Assembly (NCBI GenBank): GCA_018240425.1
Contig: JAFEFU010000019.1
Coordinates: 1 to 64,000, forward strand
DNA from: Pseudomonadota bacterium
GTDB lineage: Bacteria > Pseudomonadota > Alphaproteobacteria > Rhodobacterales > Rhodobacteraceae
Direction of reading: 5' to 3'
Length of the DNA stretch: 64,000 bases
The number at the start of each line of letters is the position of its first letter. Within the stretch, counting starts at the first letter, position 1. A model generated the notes under the pieces. That model had not been told where the DNA came from and did no database searches. It worked only from the letters and a program-made list of their open reading frames with translations. A program made the translations under genes and the position numbers. This document shows, one piece after another, positions 44,850 through 53,576 of this stretch.

Positions 44850-45463
44850 TGATCCCTCTCGACAACTGGCTGGCCTTTTGCGCGGCCTCGCTGGCGCTTG
44901 CCGTGGTGCCGGGGCCGACGGTGACGGTCATCATCGCCAACTCGCTGCGCTTTGGCGCGCGGGCGGGGCTGGCGAATGTCCTGGGAACCCAGGCAGGGGT
45001 GGCGCTCTGGCTGGGGATCGCGACCCTCGGCCTGACGGCGATGATCGAGGTGATGGGCACCTGGTTCGACCTTTTGCGCTATGCGGGTGCGGCCTATCTG
45101 GTGTGGCTGGCGGTCAGGCTCTTCCGTTCGAAGGGCGATCTGGCGGCGGCGGCTGACCGGGCGCGGCCGGGGGAATCGTTCTTCATGCAGGGCTTCGTGG
45201 TCATCCTGTCGAACCCGAAGATGCTGGTTCTGTTCGGGGCGCTGATCCCGCCGTTCCTGCCGCGCGACGGCCATCCGGCAGCGGCGACTCTGCTGCTGGG
45301 CCTGACCTTCGCGGCCATTGCCTGCGCGACCGACTGTCTTTATGCGCTGGCCGCAGGCAAGGCGCGCAGCTGGTTCTCGCGGTCGCACATCCGCGGGCTC
45401 GAGGTGGTCAGCGGCTGTTTCCTGGCGGCAGGCGGCCTGTGGATGGCGGCAAAGGGACGATAG
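44846..45463 (+). CDS. LysE/RhtB-family amino acid exporter
   Basis: The 205-residue protein has about six hydrophobic segments and the LysE/RhtB start (FCAASLALAVVPGPTVTVII, with the P-G-P motif) and a GARAGLANVLGTQAG second motif. These proteins export amino acids or homoserine lactones. It starts from an ATG overlapping fabD by four bases and lies 9 bases before fabG, so it interrupts the fabD-fabG pair without any obvious lipid link. Confidence 0.85.
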   Translation: MMIPLDNWLAFCAASLALAVVPGPTVTVIIANSLRFGARAGLANVLGTQAGVALWLGIATLGLTAMIEVMGTWFDLLRYAGAAYLVWLAVRLFRSKGDLAAAADRARPGESFFMQGFVVILSNPKMLVLFGALIPPFLPRDGHPAAATLLLGLTFAAIACATDCLYALAAGKARSWFSRSHIRGLEVVSGCFLAAGGLWMAAKGR

Positions 45464-45472
45464 GAGCGGGAC

Positions 45473-46210
45473 ATGTTCGATCTGACGGGGAAATCGGCGC
45501 TGGTGACGGGCGCTTCGGGCGGGATCGGCGGGGCGATCGCCAAGGCGCTGCATCGGGCGGGGGCGACGGTGGCGCTGTCGGGCACGCGCGAGGCGCCCTT
45601 GCGCGATCTGGCCGCGAGCCTTGGCGACCGGGCGCATGTTCTGCCCTGCGACCTGTCGGACGCGGCCGCCGTCGAGGCGCTGCCCAAGCGGGCGGCGGAG
45701 GCGATGGGCGCCATCGATGTGCTGGTCAACAATGCCGGGATCACGCGGGACAACCTGTTCATGCGCATGTCGGACGAGGAATGGCAGCAGGTCATCGACG
45801 TGAACCTGACCTCGACCTTCCGGCTGTGCCGGGGCGTCCTGCGCGGCATGATGAAGGCGCGCTGGGGGCGGATCGTCAACATCTCGTCGGTGGTGGGGGC
45901 GACCGGCAATCCGGGGCAGGGCAATTATGCCGCCGCGAAGGCCGGCATGGTCGGCATGTCGAAGTCGCTGGCCGCCGAGGTGGCGAGCCGCAACATCACG
46001 GTGAACTGCGTGGCGCCCGGTTTCATCACCACGGCGATGACCGACAAGCTGAACGACGAACAGAGGGCGCGGATCCTCGCGCAGGTGCCTGCGGGGCGCA
46101 TGGGCGAGGCGGACGAGATCGCTTCGGCGGTGCTGTATCTCGCCAGCCCCGAGGCGGGCTATGTCACCGGCGCGACGCTGCATGTGAACGGCGGAATGAA
46201 CATGATCTGA
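45473..46210 (+). CDS. fabG: 3-oxoacyl-ACP reductase
   Basis: The 245-residue short-chain dehydrogenase has the NADPH-binding TGASGGIGGAIAK (residues 12-24), N-N-A-G at 86-89, and catalytic S139, Y152 and K156 (ISSVVG and NYAAAKAG). FabG reduces 3-oxoacyl-ACP. It lies in the fabD-LysE-fabG-acpP string. The RBS is AGGAGCGGG just before the ATG. Confidence 0.95.
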   Translation: MFDLTGKSALVTGASGGIGGAIAKALHRAGATVALSGTREAPLRDLAASLGDRAHVLPCDLSDAAAVEALPKRAAEAMGAIDVLVNNAGITRDNLFMRMSDEEWQQVIDVNLTSTFRLCRGVLRGMMKARWGRIVNISSVVGATGNPGQGNYAAAKAGMVGMSKSLAAEVASRNITVNCVAPGFITTAMTDKLNDEQRARILAQVPAGRMGEADEIASAVLYLASPEAGYVTGATLHVNGGMNMI

Positions 46211-46249
46211 GCAACCACTGGTTGTGGCGCGCGGGGCTTGCGAAAGCGT

Positions 46250-46277
46250 TTGCCTCGGTCCAAGACTGTGCTATAGG
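46250..46277 (+). promoter_or_regulatory. candidate promoter of acpP
   Basis: TTGCCT (46250-46255) and TATAGG (46272-46277) are 16 bases apart in the 187-base gap upstream of acpP. The same TATAGG is used in the GTA promoter at 54134. A separate promoter fits the high demand for ACP. Confidence 0.45.
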
Positions 46278-46397
46278 CGGCGCGAACTTGCCGGGGCGCC
46301 GAAAGGCGCTGTCCGGGCTTCGGTGAGGCGGGGCGGGCCGTTCGGCAAGAGCAGGAAACCAACAGGCGGGGTTGCCCCGCAAAGCAGAGGATGAGAC

Positions 46398-46631
46398 ATG
46401 AGCGATATCGCTGAGCGCGTGAAGAAGATCGTGGTCGAGCATCTGGGCGTCGAAGCCGACAAGGTGACGGAAAGCGCCTCGTTCATCGACGACCTGGGCG
46501 CCGACAGCCTTGACACGGTCGAGCTGGTGATGGCCTTCGAGGAAGAGTTCGGCATCGAGATCCCGGACGATGCGGCCGAAACCATCCAGACCTTCGGCGA
46601 CGCGGTGAAGTTCATCGGCTCGGCCGTCTGA
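46398..46631 (+). CDS. acpP: acyl carrier protein
   Basis: The 77-residue acidic protein has the phosphopantetheine serine S37 in [12 protein letters not shown], and the four-helix ACP pattern. It carries the growing acyl chain for fatty acid synthesis. It follows fabG and is ended by a hairpin and T run. GGATGAGAC before the ATG is the RBS region. Confidence 0.97.
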   Translation: MSDIAERVKKIVVEHLGVEADKVTESASFIDDLGADSLDTVELVMAFEEEFGIEIPDDAAETIQTFGDAVKFIGSAV

Positions 46632-46657
46632 TCCGGCCGATCGGAAGGATTGCGAAG

Positions 46658-46682
46658 CGGCACCCCTTGCGGGTGCCGTTTT
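46658..46682 (+). terminator. intrinsic terminator after acpP
   Basis: CGGCACCC (46658-46665) and GGGTGCCG (46671-46678) form a perfect 8-bp stem with a CTTGC loop, followed by TTTT. It ends the acpP transcript and is opposed by the LssY_C gene on the other strand. Confidence 0.85.
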
Positions 46683-46699
46683 GATTCCGGGGCGGGGCA

Positions 46700-47431
46700 T
46701 CAGCCGCCGGGCAGGATCGGCGCGATCTTCATCAGCCCGTCGGTGAAATAGGGGTCGTCCTCGCCGTTGCGGCCGCGCCGGGCCGGTCCGAGGCCGGGGG
46801 CGGAACTGACCGGGCCGAGCCAGCCGGTCGCGGCGAGGTCGCCCATCAGCAGGTCGCGTTCGAGGTCGATGTCGGGGGCGATATGATGGGTGAACTGCCC
46901 GGTCAGGTGGTTGAGGCCGACCGCCACGTCGCGGGTCGCGGCGCCATACCAGAGGGCGGGAAGCGACGGGCCGGAGGGTGCGACACGCCAGAGCCGGACA
47001 TGATGGCGCTGGTCGGCGTCGCGGGTGATCGGCTTCTCGTAGGCCCGATCCTGCGGGCGGCCCCGGTAGATCAGGGTGCTGACCGGCGCGCGCGGATCGG
47101 GGTTGCCGAAGAGGACGCTGCGGGCAATGCCGAGGCTGGTGGCCAGCGTGATCGGCTCGGCCCGGAACCAGCCGGCCAGCGCCATGATCCGGTCGAGGTC
47201 GGCCTCGCTGCCGATCAGGCCGACGTTCAGCGGATCGCCGGGCAGGCCGATCGGGGTGAGGGCGCGCAGTTCGGGCGGCTGCGGGCGGAGGGTTTCGTAA
47301 AGGTGCCACAGGCGGGGCAGGGCGGCATAGGCCAGCGCCACATAGGCGGCAGCGAGCCAGCCGAGCCATGCGAGCGCGCGCAGGGGGCGGCGCCTGGCGG
47401 CGGAGAGGCGGGGCGGAGGGCGCTGGCTCAT
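46700..47431 (-). CDS. LssY C-terminal domain membrane protein
   Basis: The 243-residue protein has one N-terminal hydrophobic segment (about residues 20-42) and a domain with DPLNVGLIGSEADLDRIMALAGW, YRGRPQDRAYEKPI, RHHVRLWRVAPSG and HHIAPDIDLERD, close to the conserved LssY_C family pattern. LssY proteins are linked to PAP2/LPS-modifying systems, but the isolated C-terminal domain has no defined function. It is convergent with acpP and divergent from the GNAT gene. Confidence 0.75.
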   Translation of the reverse strand: MSQRPPPRLSAARRRPLRALAWLGWLAAAYVALAYAALPRLWHLYETLRPQPPELRALTPIGLPGDPLNVGLIGSEADLDRIMALAGWFRAEPITLATSLGIARSVLFGNPDPRAPVSTLIYRGRPQDRAYEKPITRDADQRHHVRLWRVAPSGPSLPALWYGAATRDVAVGLNHLTGQFTHHIAPDIDLERDLLMGDLAATGWLGPVSSAPGLGPARRGRNGEDDPYFTDGLMKIAPILPGG

Positions 47432-47506
47432 CGGCGGCGGTGGGGCTGGCGTCTGCGGATCGCGATGAGCTAAGCCTTGGCGGGCAGGCTTTGCAAGGGA
47501 ATGCCG

Positions 47507-48064
47507 ATGACCGCGACCGCACCTGTCCTGAGAACGCCGCGCCTGATCCTGCGGCCGATGGTGGCCGGGGACTTCGATGCCTTCGCCGCGATGTGGCAGG
47601 AGCCGGAGGTGATGCGCTTCACCGGACCGCCGCGCAGCCGGGCCGAGTGCTGGGGGTCGTTCCTGCGCATCGCCGGCAGCTGGGTGATCGAGGGGTTCGG
47701 CCAGTGGGCGGTGACGCGGGCGCCCGACGGGGAATTTCTCGGGCAGGTCGGGTTCTTCCGGGCGCTGCGCGGGCACGGGGCGGACTTCGACGACCTGCCG
47801 GAGGCCGGCTGGACCCTGCGCACCGCGGCCCACGGGCAGGGTTACGGGGCCGAGGCGGCACGGGCGGCGCACGGCTGGCTGGATGCGCAGCCGCTTGCCC
47901 GACCGACGGTGGCGATGATCGAGGCCGGGCACCGGGTCTCGTTCCGGGTGGCGGCGGGGCTGGGCTACCTGCCCATGCGCGAGGTCGAGGACACCGGCGA
48001 CCGGGTGGTGCTGCTGCGCCGCGATCCGGGCGGGAAAGGCGCCGAAGATTGTCCACCCACCTGA
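47507..48064 (+). CDS. GNAT-family N-acetyltransferase (RimJ/RimL-like)
   Basis: The 185-residue protein has TPRLILRPMVAGDFDAFAAM, the RimJ/RimL-type start, and an acetyl-CoA binding part HGQGYGAEAARAAHGWL, with the R/Q-x-x-G-x-G/A pattern as HGQGYG. Substrate unknown. AAGGGA lies just before an earlier ATG (47501), giving spacing of six bases to the ATG at 47507, which I prefer. Confidence 0.8.
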   Translation: MTATAPVLRTPRLILRPMVAGDFDAFAAMWQEPEVMRFTGPPRSRAECWGSFLRIAGSWVIEGFGQWAVTRAPDGEFLGQVGFFRALRGHGADFDDLPEAGWTLRTAAHGQGYGAEAARAAHGWLDAQPLARPTVAMIEAGHRVSFRVAAGLGYLPMREVEDTGDRVVLLRRDPGGKGAEDCPPT

Positions 48065-48134
48065 CCGCGAAAGTTGTAAGCTGATCCCCGAGGCGGCCCG
48101 TGCGCCGTTCCGTGCAAGTGCAGGGGGGAAGAAG

Positions 48135-48878
48135 ATGATCATCTATCCGACCATCGAGCTGAAGGACGGGCGCTGCGTCAGCCTGCCCGAGGGGCGCATC
48201 GACGAACCGGTGATCTGGCATGTCGACCCGGTCGAGAAGGCCAAGGAGTTCGCCCATGCCGGGGCGGAATGGATCCATGTCACCGACTTCGACGCGATCG
48301 GCGGGCACAGCCGCAATCACGACCTGGTCAGGCGCATCATCTACGAGGGCGGGCTGCCGGTGCAGCTGGGCGGCGGGTTCCGGTCGCGCGACCGGATCGA
48401 GGAATGGATCGACGCCGGCGCCGGGCGGATCGTGGTCGGCACCCTGGCCGCGCAGAATCCGCATCTGGTCAAGGAGCTGGCCGAGCGCCATGCCGACCAG
48501 ATCGTGCTGGCGGTCGATGTCTGGCAGGACCATGTGATGATCGAAGGCTGGAAGACACGCAGCGCCTTCAGCGCCGAGGGCTATATCCAGAGTTTCGCCG
48601 GCACGCCGTTCGCGGCGATCATCATCACCGACATCGGCGCCGACATCCGCCAGACCGACGCCTCGGTCAGCCTGGTGTCGCGGCTGGCCGAGCAGGCGAA
48701 GGTTCCGGTGATCGCCAGCGGGATCGTGCGCACCATCGACGACATTTCGCGGCTGCGCATCCTGGACAAGGTGTCGGGGGCGATCGTCGGGCGGGCTCTG
48801 TTCAACAAGACCATCGACCTGAAGGAAGCGCTGCGCGAGGCCCGTCCGGGGCGCGAGAAGGTGGCGGACTTCCTGTAG
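48135..48878 (+). CDS. HisA-like (beta/alpha)8-barrel, atypical active site
   Basis: The 247-residue protein is a HisA/HisF-family barrel: IIYPTIELKDGRCVSL at the N-terminus and SGIVRTIDDISRLRI near the end with the G-A-I-V-G-R-A-L-F phosphate site. Canonical HisA has I-D-L at residues 7-9; here residue 8 is Glu (TIELKDG), replacing a catalytic Asp. It also reads HVTDFDAIGG where HisA has H-x-V-D-L-D-G-A. It is not near other his genes. Thus it is probably a paralogue acting on a different sugar-phosphate substrate, not the histidine enzyme. Confidence 0.72.
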   Translation: MIIYPTIELKDGRCVSLPEGRIDEPVIWHVDPVEKAKEFAHAGAEWIHVTDFDAIGGHSRNHDLVRRIIYEGGLPVQLGGGFRSRDRIEEWIDAGAGRIVVGTLAAQNPHLVKELAERHADQIVLAVDVWQDHVMIEGWKTRSAFSAEGYIQSFAGTPFAAIIITDIGADIRQTDASVSLVSRLAEQAKVPVIASGIVRTIDDISRLRILDKVSGAIVGRALFNKTIDLKEALREARPGREKVADFL

Positions 48879-49116
48879 GGCGGATTGCCGCCGATACGGC
48901 GCGGCCGCAGGCTCCTCCGGTCCCGCCTCGCCTTGGCCTTGAGCCGGGGCCTCGATCCTTGGGCGAAATCGGGCGGGCCCCCGGCCTTCGCCGGGGCGGG
49001 GGAAGATGCGGTGCGTCCGATCAAGCGCGAGACGCTTTGAGGTGCTGCGGCGCTTGCATCGCCGCGGCAAGTCGGGCCAACCTGTCCCGGTCTGATATGG
49101 ACCGGGGAGAGAGGCG

Positions 49117-50064
49117 ATGGTCACTCTGGGCGAGATGTTTGGCGCGGGCGAGGTCCGCACCTTCATGGGCCTGCCGAAGTGCGACGATCTTGCCGGGCTT
49201 GCGGCGCGGATGGCGATCATCGGCGCGGATGCCTGCACCTCCTACCCCAGCGTCGGGGCCTATTGCGCGGGCGGGCCGGCGGCGATCCGTGCCGGCGGTG
49301 CGCAGTATGCGGCCAATCTGGCGCACATGAACTTCGATCTGGGCGGGCCGGTCTTTCCGGGAAGGGTCGATGCGGTCGACGCGGGCGACCTGCCGCAGGT
49401 CGACGGCGACGGCGCGGGCAACCGGGCGCGGATCGGGGCGGCGGTGCGGATGGTGCTGGAGCGGGGCGGGGTTCCGCTGCTGCTGGGTGGCGACGATTCG
49501 GTGCCGATCCCGATGATCGAGGCCTTCGGCGGGCGGGGGCGCAAGGTCGTCATCCTGCAGATCGACGCACATATCGACTGGCGCGACGAGGTGCAGGGCG
49601 AAAGACTGGGCCTTTCGTCGACCATGCGACGGGCCTCGGAAATGGCGCATGTCGAGAAGATCGTGCAGGTGGGCCAGCGCGGGATCGGCTCGGCGCGCGA
49701 AGGCGACGTGGCCGACGCGCGGGCGGCGGGCGTGACCTTCATCCCGGCGCGCAGGCTGGCGGCGGAGGGGGTGGGACAGGTGGCCGAGGTCATCCCCGAG
49801 GGGGCGGAGGTCATCGTCTGCCTGGACTGCGACGCGCTCGATCCCGCGATCATGCCGGCGGTCATCGGCCGGACGGCGGGCGGGTTGTCCTATTGGGACG
49901 CGGTGGAGATCATCGCCGCGGTGGCCGCCAAGGCTCGGATCGTCGCCTTCGACATGGTGGAATTCATGCCTGAGCGCGACATCGACGGACAGGGCGCGCT
50001 GGTCGCCGCCCAGCTTCTGGCGGCGGTCCTGGGGATTGTCGCACGTCAGGCGCAGGGGAAGTAG
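49117..50064 (+). CDS. ureohydrolase family protein with altered metal site
   Basis: The 315-residue protein has D150/H152/D154 in IDAHIDW and D237/D239 in CLDCDALDP, both metal motifs of the arginase/agmatinase family. But the first ligand motif, GGDHS in the family, reads GGDDS (D127 in place of His). The rest matches agmatinase-like proteins. Loss of that His could change the metal or activity. No Shine-Dalgarno of note. The preceding gap, 238 bases, has nothing recognisable. A normal speB-type enzyme is at 16287, so this may be a separate guanidino-hydrolase. Confidence 0.75.
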   Translation: MVTLGEMFGAGEVRTFMGLPKCDDLAGLAARMAIIGADACTSYPSVGAYCAGGPAAIRAGGAQYAANLAHMNFDLGGPVFPGRVDAVDAGDLPQVDGDGAGNRARIGAAVRMVLERGGVPLLLGGDDSVPIPMIEAFGGRGRKVVILQIDAHIDWRDEVQGERLGLSSTMRRASEMAHVEKIVQVGQRGIGSAREGDVADARAAGVTFIPARRLAAEGVGQVAEVIPEGAEVIVCLDCDALDPAIMPAVIGRTAGGLSYWDAVEIIAAVAAKARIVAFDMVEFMPERDIDGQGALVAAQLLAAVLGIVARQAQGK

Positions 50065-50109
50065 CGCCGCCCGGAACGAGGCGCGGGCGCGAGGCCGCGA
50101 AACGCCCGC

Positions 50110-50820
50110 TCAGAGGGCCTGCATGAGATTGTCGTTGATCTGCCGGGCCATCGCCGTGAAGGCGGGCAGGTGCTGCGCGAGTTCGGGACCGAGGCCCGCA
50201 GCCCGTTCGCTGCCAAGCGCGCGCTCCATGCTGGCGGCATATTCGGGGACGGCGCTCCATTCCGCGACGGTGTCGGGCGTCATCTCGATGTGGAACTGGA
50301 TGCCCCAGGCGCGGCGGCCGACGCGCAGGGCCTGGACCGGGCAGGCGTCGTTGGCGGCAAGGACCACCGCGTCCTCGGGCAGTTTCTGGACCTCGGCGCC
50401 GTGCCACTGGAACGCCCGGACCTGCGGCGGCAGGCCGGCCAGGAGGCGGTCGCTGCGCCCCTCGGCGGTGAGGGCGGTGGTGGCCACGCCAACCTCGGGA
50501 ACCGCCATCTTGCCGACCTTGCCGCCGGTGGCTTCGGCCAGGAGCTGATGGCCGAGGCAGATGCCGAGATAGGGACGGCCCAGGTCGCGGACCCAGGTGC
50601 GGATCGCCGCCATCTCGGGCAGAAGCCAGGGAAAGGCCGCGGTCTGCCAGACGTCCATCGGCCCGCCCATCACCGCCATGAGATCGAAACCGGCAAGGTC
50701 GGGAATCGGCGCGCCTTCGTCCAGCGCGGCGATATGGACGGAATGGCCGGCCTCGCGCCAGAAATCGCGGAAGACGCCGGGATGCTCGACCCCGAGATGC
50801 TGGAAGACGAGGATGTTCAT
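50110..50820 (-). CDS. class I glutamine amidotransferase domain protein
   Basis: The 236-residue protein has the nucleophile C88 in YLGICLGHQLLAEA and a His-x-Glu in GIQFHIEMT, the GATase1 catalytic triad, as in GuaA-type lone amidotransferases and gamma-glutamyl hydrolases of GMP synthase-like type. It may hydrolyse gamma-glutamyl-amine products (PuuD-like) or act alone. The neighbour ureohydrolase on the opposite strand makes a polyamine link possible, but unproven. Confidence 0.8.
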   Translation of the reverse strand: MNILVFQHLGVEHPGVFRDFWREAGHSVHIAALDEGAPIPDLAGFDLMAVMGGPMDVWQTAAFPWLLPEMAAIRTWVRDLGRPYLGICLGHQLLAEATGGKVGKMAVPEVGVATTALTAEGRSDRLLAGLPPQVRAFQWHGAEVQKLPEDAVVLAANDACPVQALRVGRRAWGIQFHIEMTPDTVAEWSAVPEYAASMERALGSERAAGLGPELAQHLPAFTAMARQINDNLMQAL

Positions 50821-50977
50821 GCTGGGCCTCTGCCGGGCTGCGGGGTCGGTCCCGCCAGATGATGCGCTGCGCATGGCGCGGTCAAGGGCTGTCTCGCGCG
50901 GCTTTCCGGGCAGAGGGGAATGGCCCGTGGCCGCGCGGGGGTGCGGCAATCGCCCGCCGCGGTCCGGCGCCCCGTGG

Positions 50978-51006
50978 TTGCGCGTGGATTTGCCCCCGTG
51001 TATCAC
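50978..51006 (+). promoter_or_regulatory. candidate promoter of fabF-mltG
   Basis: TTGCGC (50978-50983) and TATCAC (51001-51006) are 17 bases apart, 36 bases upstream of the fabF ATG. Weak consensus but correct spacing. Confidence 0.4.
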
Positions 51007-51041
51007 CGGCTGAACGCCTTTGCTTGCCTGGGGAGAGCCTT

Positions 51042-52304
51042 ATGCGTCGTGTCGTCGTCACGGGTCTTGGAATGGTCACGCCGCTGGCCTGCGGGGTGGA
51101 GGAGACCTGGAAGCGGCTGATCGCCGGCCAGTCGGGCGCGGGGCCGATCACGCGGTTCGACACGTCGAACGTGGTCACCACCTATGCCTGCGAAATCCCG
51201 TTCGGTGACGGCACCGGCGGCACCTTCAACCCCGACCACTTCATGGAGCCCAAGGACCGGCGCAAGGTCGATGACTTCATCCTTTACGGGATGGCGGCGG
51301 CGCAGATGGCGGTCGAGGATTCGGGCTGGAAGCCCGAGGACGAGGAGGGCCGACTGCGCACCGGCGTGATGATCGGCTCGGGGATCGGCGGGCTCAATTC
51401 CATCGCCGACACGGCGGTGCTGATCAAGGAGAAGGGGCCGAAGCGGGTCAGCCCGTTCTTCATTCCCGGCGCGCTCATCAACCTGATTTCGGGGCAGGTC
51501 TCGATCCGCTACGGCTTCAAGGGGCCGAACCATGCGGTCGTCACCGCCTGTTCGACGGGTGCACACGCCATCGGCGACGCCGCGCGGCTGATCCAGTGGG
51601 GCGATGCCGAGGTGATGGTGGCGGGCGGCGCCGAAAGCCCGATCAGCGAGATCGGCATTGCCGGGTTCAACGCCTGCAAGGCCCTGTCGACCAAGCGCGG
51701 CAACGAGCCGCAGAAGGCCTCGCGCCCCTATGACGCGGACCGCGACGGGTTCGTGATGGGCGAGGGCGCGGGCGTTGTGGTGCTGGAGGAGTACGAGCAC
51801 GCCAGGGCGCGCGGCGCGAAGATCTATGCCGAGGTGCTGGGCTATGGCCTGTCGGGCGATGCCTACCACATCACCGCGCCGAGCGAGGACGGGGATGGCG
51901 GCTTCCGGTCGATGCAGGCGGCGCTGAAGCGGGCCGGGATCACGCCCGATCAGGTCGATTACATCAACGCCCACGGCACCTCGACGATGGCCGACACGAT
52001 CGAGCTGGGCGCGGTCGAGCGGCTGTTGGGCGCTGCGGCGGCCAAGGCCACGATGTCGTCGACGAAATCGGCGATCGGGCATCTTTTGGGCGCGGCGGGC
52101 GCGGTCGAGGCGATCTTCTGCGTGCTGGCCATTCGTGATCAGGTGGCGCCGCCGACGATCAACCTGGACAATCCGGCGGTCGAGCCGAAGCTCGACCTGG
52201 CGGCCAACAAGGCGGTGAAGCGCAGGATTGACGTGGCCCTGTCGAATTCCTTCGGCTTCGGCGGCACCAATGCCTCGCTGGTCCTGGGCAGGGTCAGGGG
52301 CTGA
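51042..52304 (+). CDS. fabF: 3-oxoacyl-ACP synthase II
   Basis: The 420-residue ketosynthase has the nucleophile C170 in TACSTGAHAIG, the first histidine motif in INAHGTSTMADT and the second in AIGHLLGAAGA. FabF condenses malonyl-ACP with long acyl-ACP, important for cis-vaccenate and temperature control. It lies about 4.4 kb after acpP, unlike the contiguous fab clusters of many bacteria, and overlaps mltG by one base (TGATG). Confidence 0.95.
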   Translation: MRRVVVTGLGMVTPLACGVEETWKRLIAGQSGAGPITRFDTSNVVTTYACEIPFGDGTGGTFNPDHFMEPKDRRKVDDFILYGMAAAQMAVEDSGWKPEDEEGRLRTGVMIGSGIGGLNSIADTAVLIKEKGPKRVSPFFIPGALINLISGQVSIRYGFKGPNHAVVTACSTGAHAIGDAARLIQWGDAEVMVAGGAESPISEIGIAGFNACKALSTKRGNEPQKASRPYDADRDGFVMGEGAGVVVLEEYEHARARGAKIYAEVLGYGLSGDAYHITAPSEDGDGGFRSMQAALKRAGITPDQVDYINAHGTSTMADTIELGAVERLLGAAAAKATMSSTKSAIGHLLGAAGAVEAIFCVLAIRDQVAPPTINLDNPAVEPKLDLAANKAVKRRIDVALSNSFGFGGTNASLVLGRVRG

Positions 52305-53467
52305 TGTGGCGGCACGTCGTCTCCAACTTCCTCACGCTGGCGGTCGTGCTGCTGGCGGTGATCGCCGGTGTGGTCAGCTGGGCGCGTCAGCAATACAGCG
52401 CGCCGGGCCCCCTGGCCGAGGCGATCTGCCTGAAGGTCGAGAAAGGGTCGAACTTCCGCAAGGTCGCTGACGATCTGGCGGCGCGGGGGGCGGTCTCTCA
52501 TCCCTATATCTTCAAGGTGGGCGCCGATTATTCCGGCAAGACCGGGGCGCTGAAGGCGGGGTCGTACCTGGTGGGCAAGGGGGCCTCGATGGCCTCGATC
52601 GTCGCGCAGGTGACGGGGACCGGCCAGTCGACCTGCGGGGCCGAGATCAACTATCGGATCGGCGTCGCCGGCACCGACGTGGTGGTGAGCGAGCTGGACC
52701 CGGCGACGAGCCAGTTCAAGGACCTGGCGAAGTTCGACCCGGTGGCGGGTCCGGTGCCGCCCGAATACGCGCGCGTGGCCAAGGATCCGGACGTGCGGCT
52801 GGTGGTGACGGTCGCCGAGGGCGCGACGAGCTGGCAGATCGTGGATGCGCTGGGCCGCGACGAGTTCCTGACCGGGGCTATCAAGGACGTTCCGGCCGAA
52901 GGTACGCTGGCGCCGCAGCAGTATGACGTGACGCGCGGCATGGCGCGGGCCGATCTGGTGTCGCAGATGCTGGCCAATCAGGCGGCGACGGTGAAGAACC
53001 TGTGGGACAAGCGCGCCGAGGGCCTGCCCTACAAGTCGCCCGAGGAGGCGGTGGTCATGGCCTCGCTGGTCGAGAAGGAGACGGGCGTGCCTGCCGAGCG
53101 GGCGCGGGTCGCGAGCGTGTTCCTGAACCGGCTGGCGCAGGGCATGAAGCTGCAGACCGACCCGAGCGTCATCTACGGGCTGACCAGGGGGCAGGGTATC
53201 CTCGGGCGCGGGCTGAGACAGAGCGAATTGCGCGCGAACACGCCCTACAACACCTATGTGCACGAGGGCCTGCCGCCGGGTCCGATCGCCAATCCCGGCC
53301 GCGAGGCGATCGAGGCGGCGCTGCATCCCGAAAAGACGAACTACCTGTTCTTTGTCGCCGACGGCAGCGGCGGCCATGTCTTTGCCGAGACCCTGGCCGA
53401 GCACAACAAGAACGTCCAGAAGTGGCGCAAGATCGAGGCGAACCAGCAGGACGGCGCCGGAAACTGA
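52304..53467 (+). CDS. mltG: endolytic murein transglycosylase MltG
   Basis: The 387-residue protein has one N-terminal transmembrane segment (residues 6-28) and the YceG/MltG domain with ASLVEKETGVPAERARVASVFLNRL (part E-K-E-T-G-V-P) including the catalytic Glu, and TDPSVIYGLTRG, NTYVHEGLPPGPIANPG. MltG cuts nascent glycan strands near PBPs. The pairing with fabF is conserved in Rhodobacterales. Confidence 0.93.
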   Translation: MWRHVVSNFLTLAVVLLAVIAGVVSWARQQYSAPGPLAEAICLKVEKGSNFRKVADDLAARGAVSHPYIFKVGADYSGKTGALKAGSYLVGKGASMASIVAQVTGTGQSTCGAEINYRIGVAGTDVVVSELDPATSQFKDLAKFDPVAGPVPPEYARVAKDPDVRLVVTVAEGATSWQIVDALGRDEFLTGAIKDVPAEGTLAPQQYDVTRGMARADLVSQMLANQAATVKNLWDKRAEGLPYKSPEEAVVMASLVEKETGVPAERARVASVFLNRLAQGMKLQTDPSVIYGLTRGQGILGRGLRQSELRANTPYNTYVHEGLPPGPIANPGREAIEAALHPEKTNYLFFVADGSGGHVFAETLAEHNKNVQKWRKIEANQQDGAGN

Positions 53468-53576
53468 TTGCCCGGCCGTGGCACCGGCTGACGTGCGGGC
53501 GGTTTCGTGCTATGGTCACGCAGGGGACGAGAACCGGCGGCGAGGCCGGCGCGGGCAGATCACAGGGAGTGTGATC

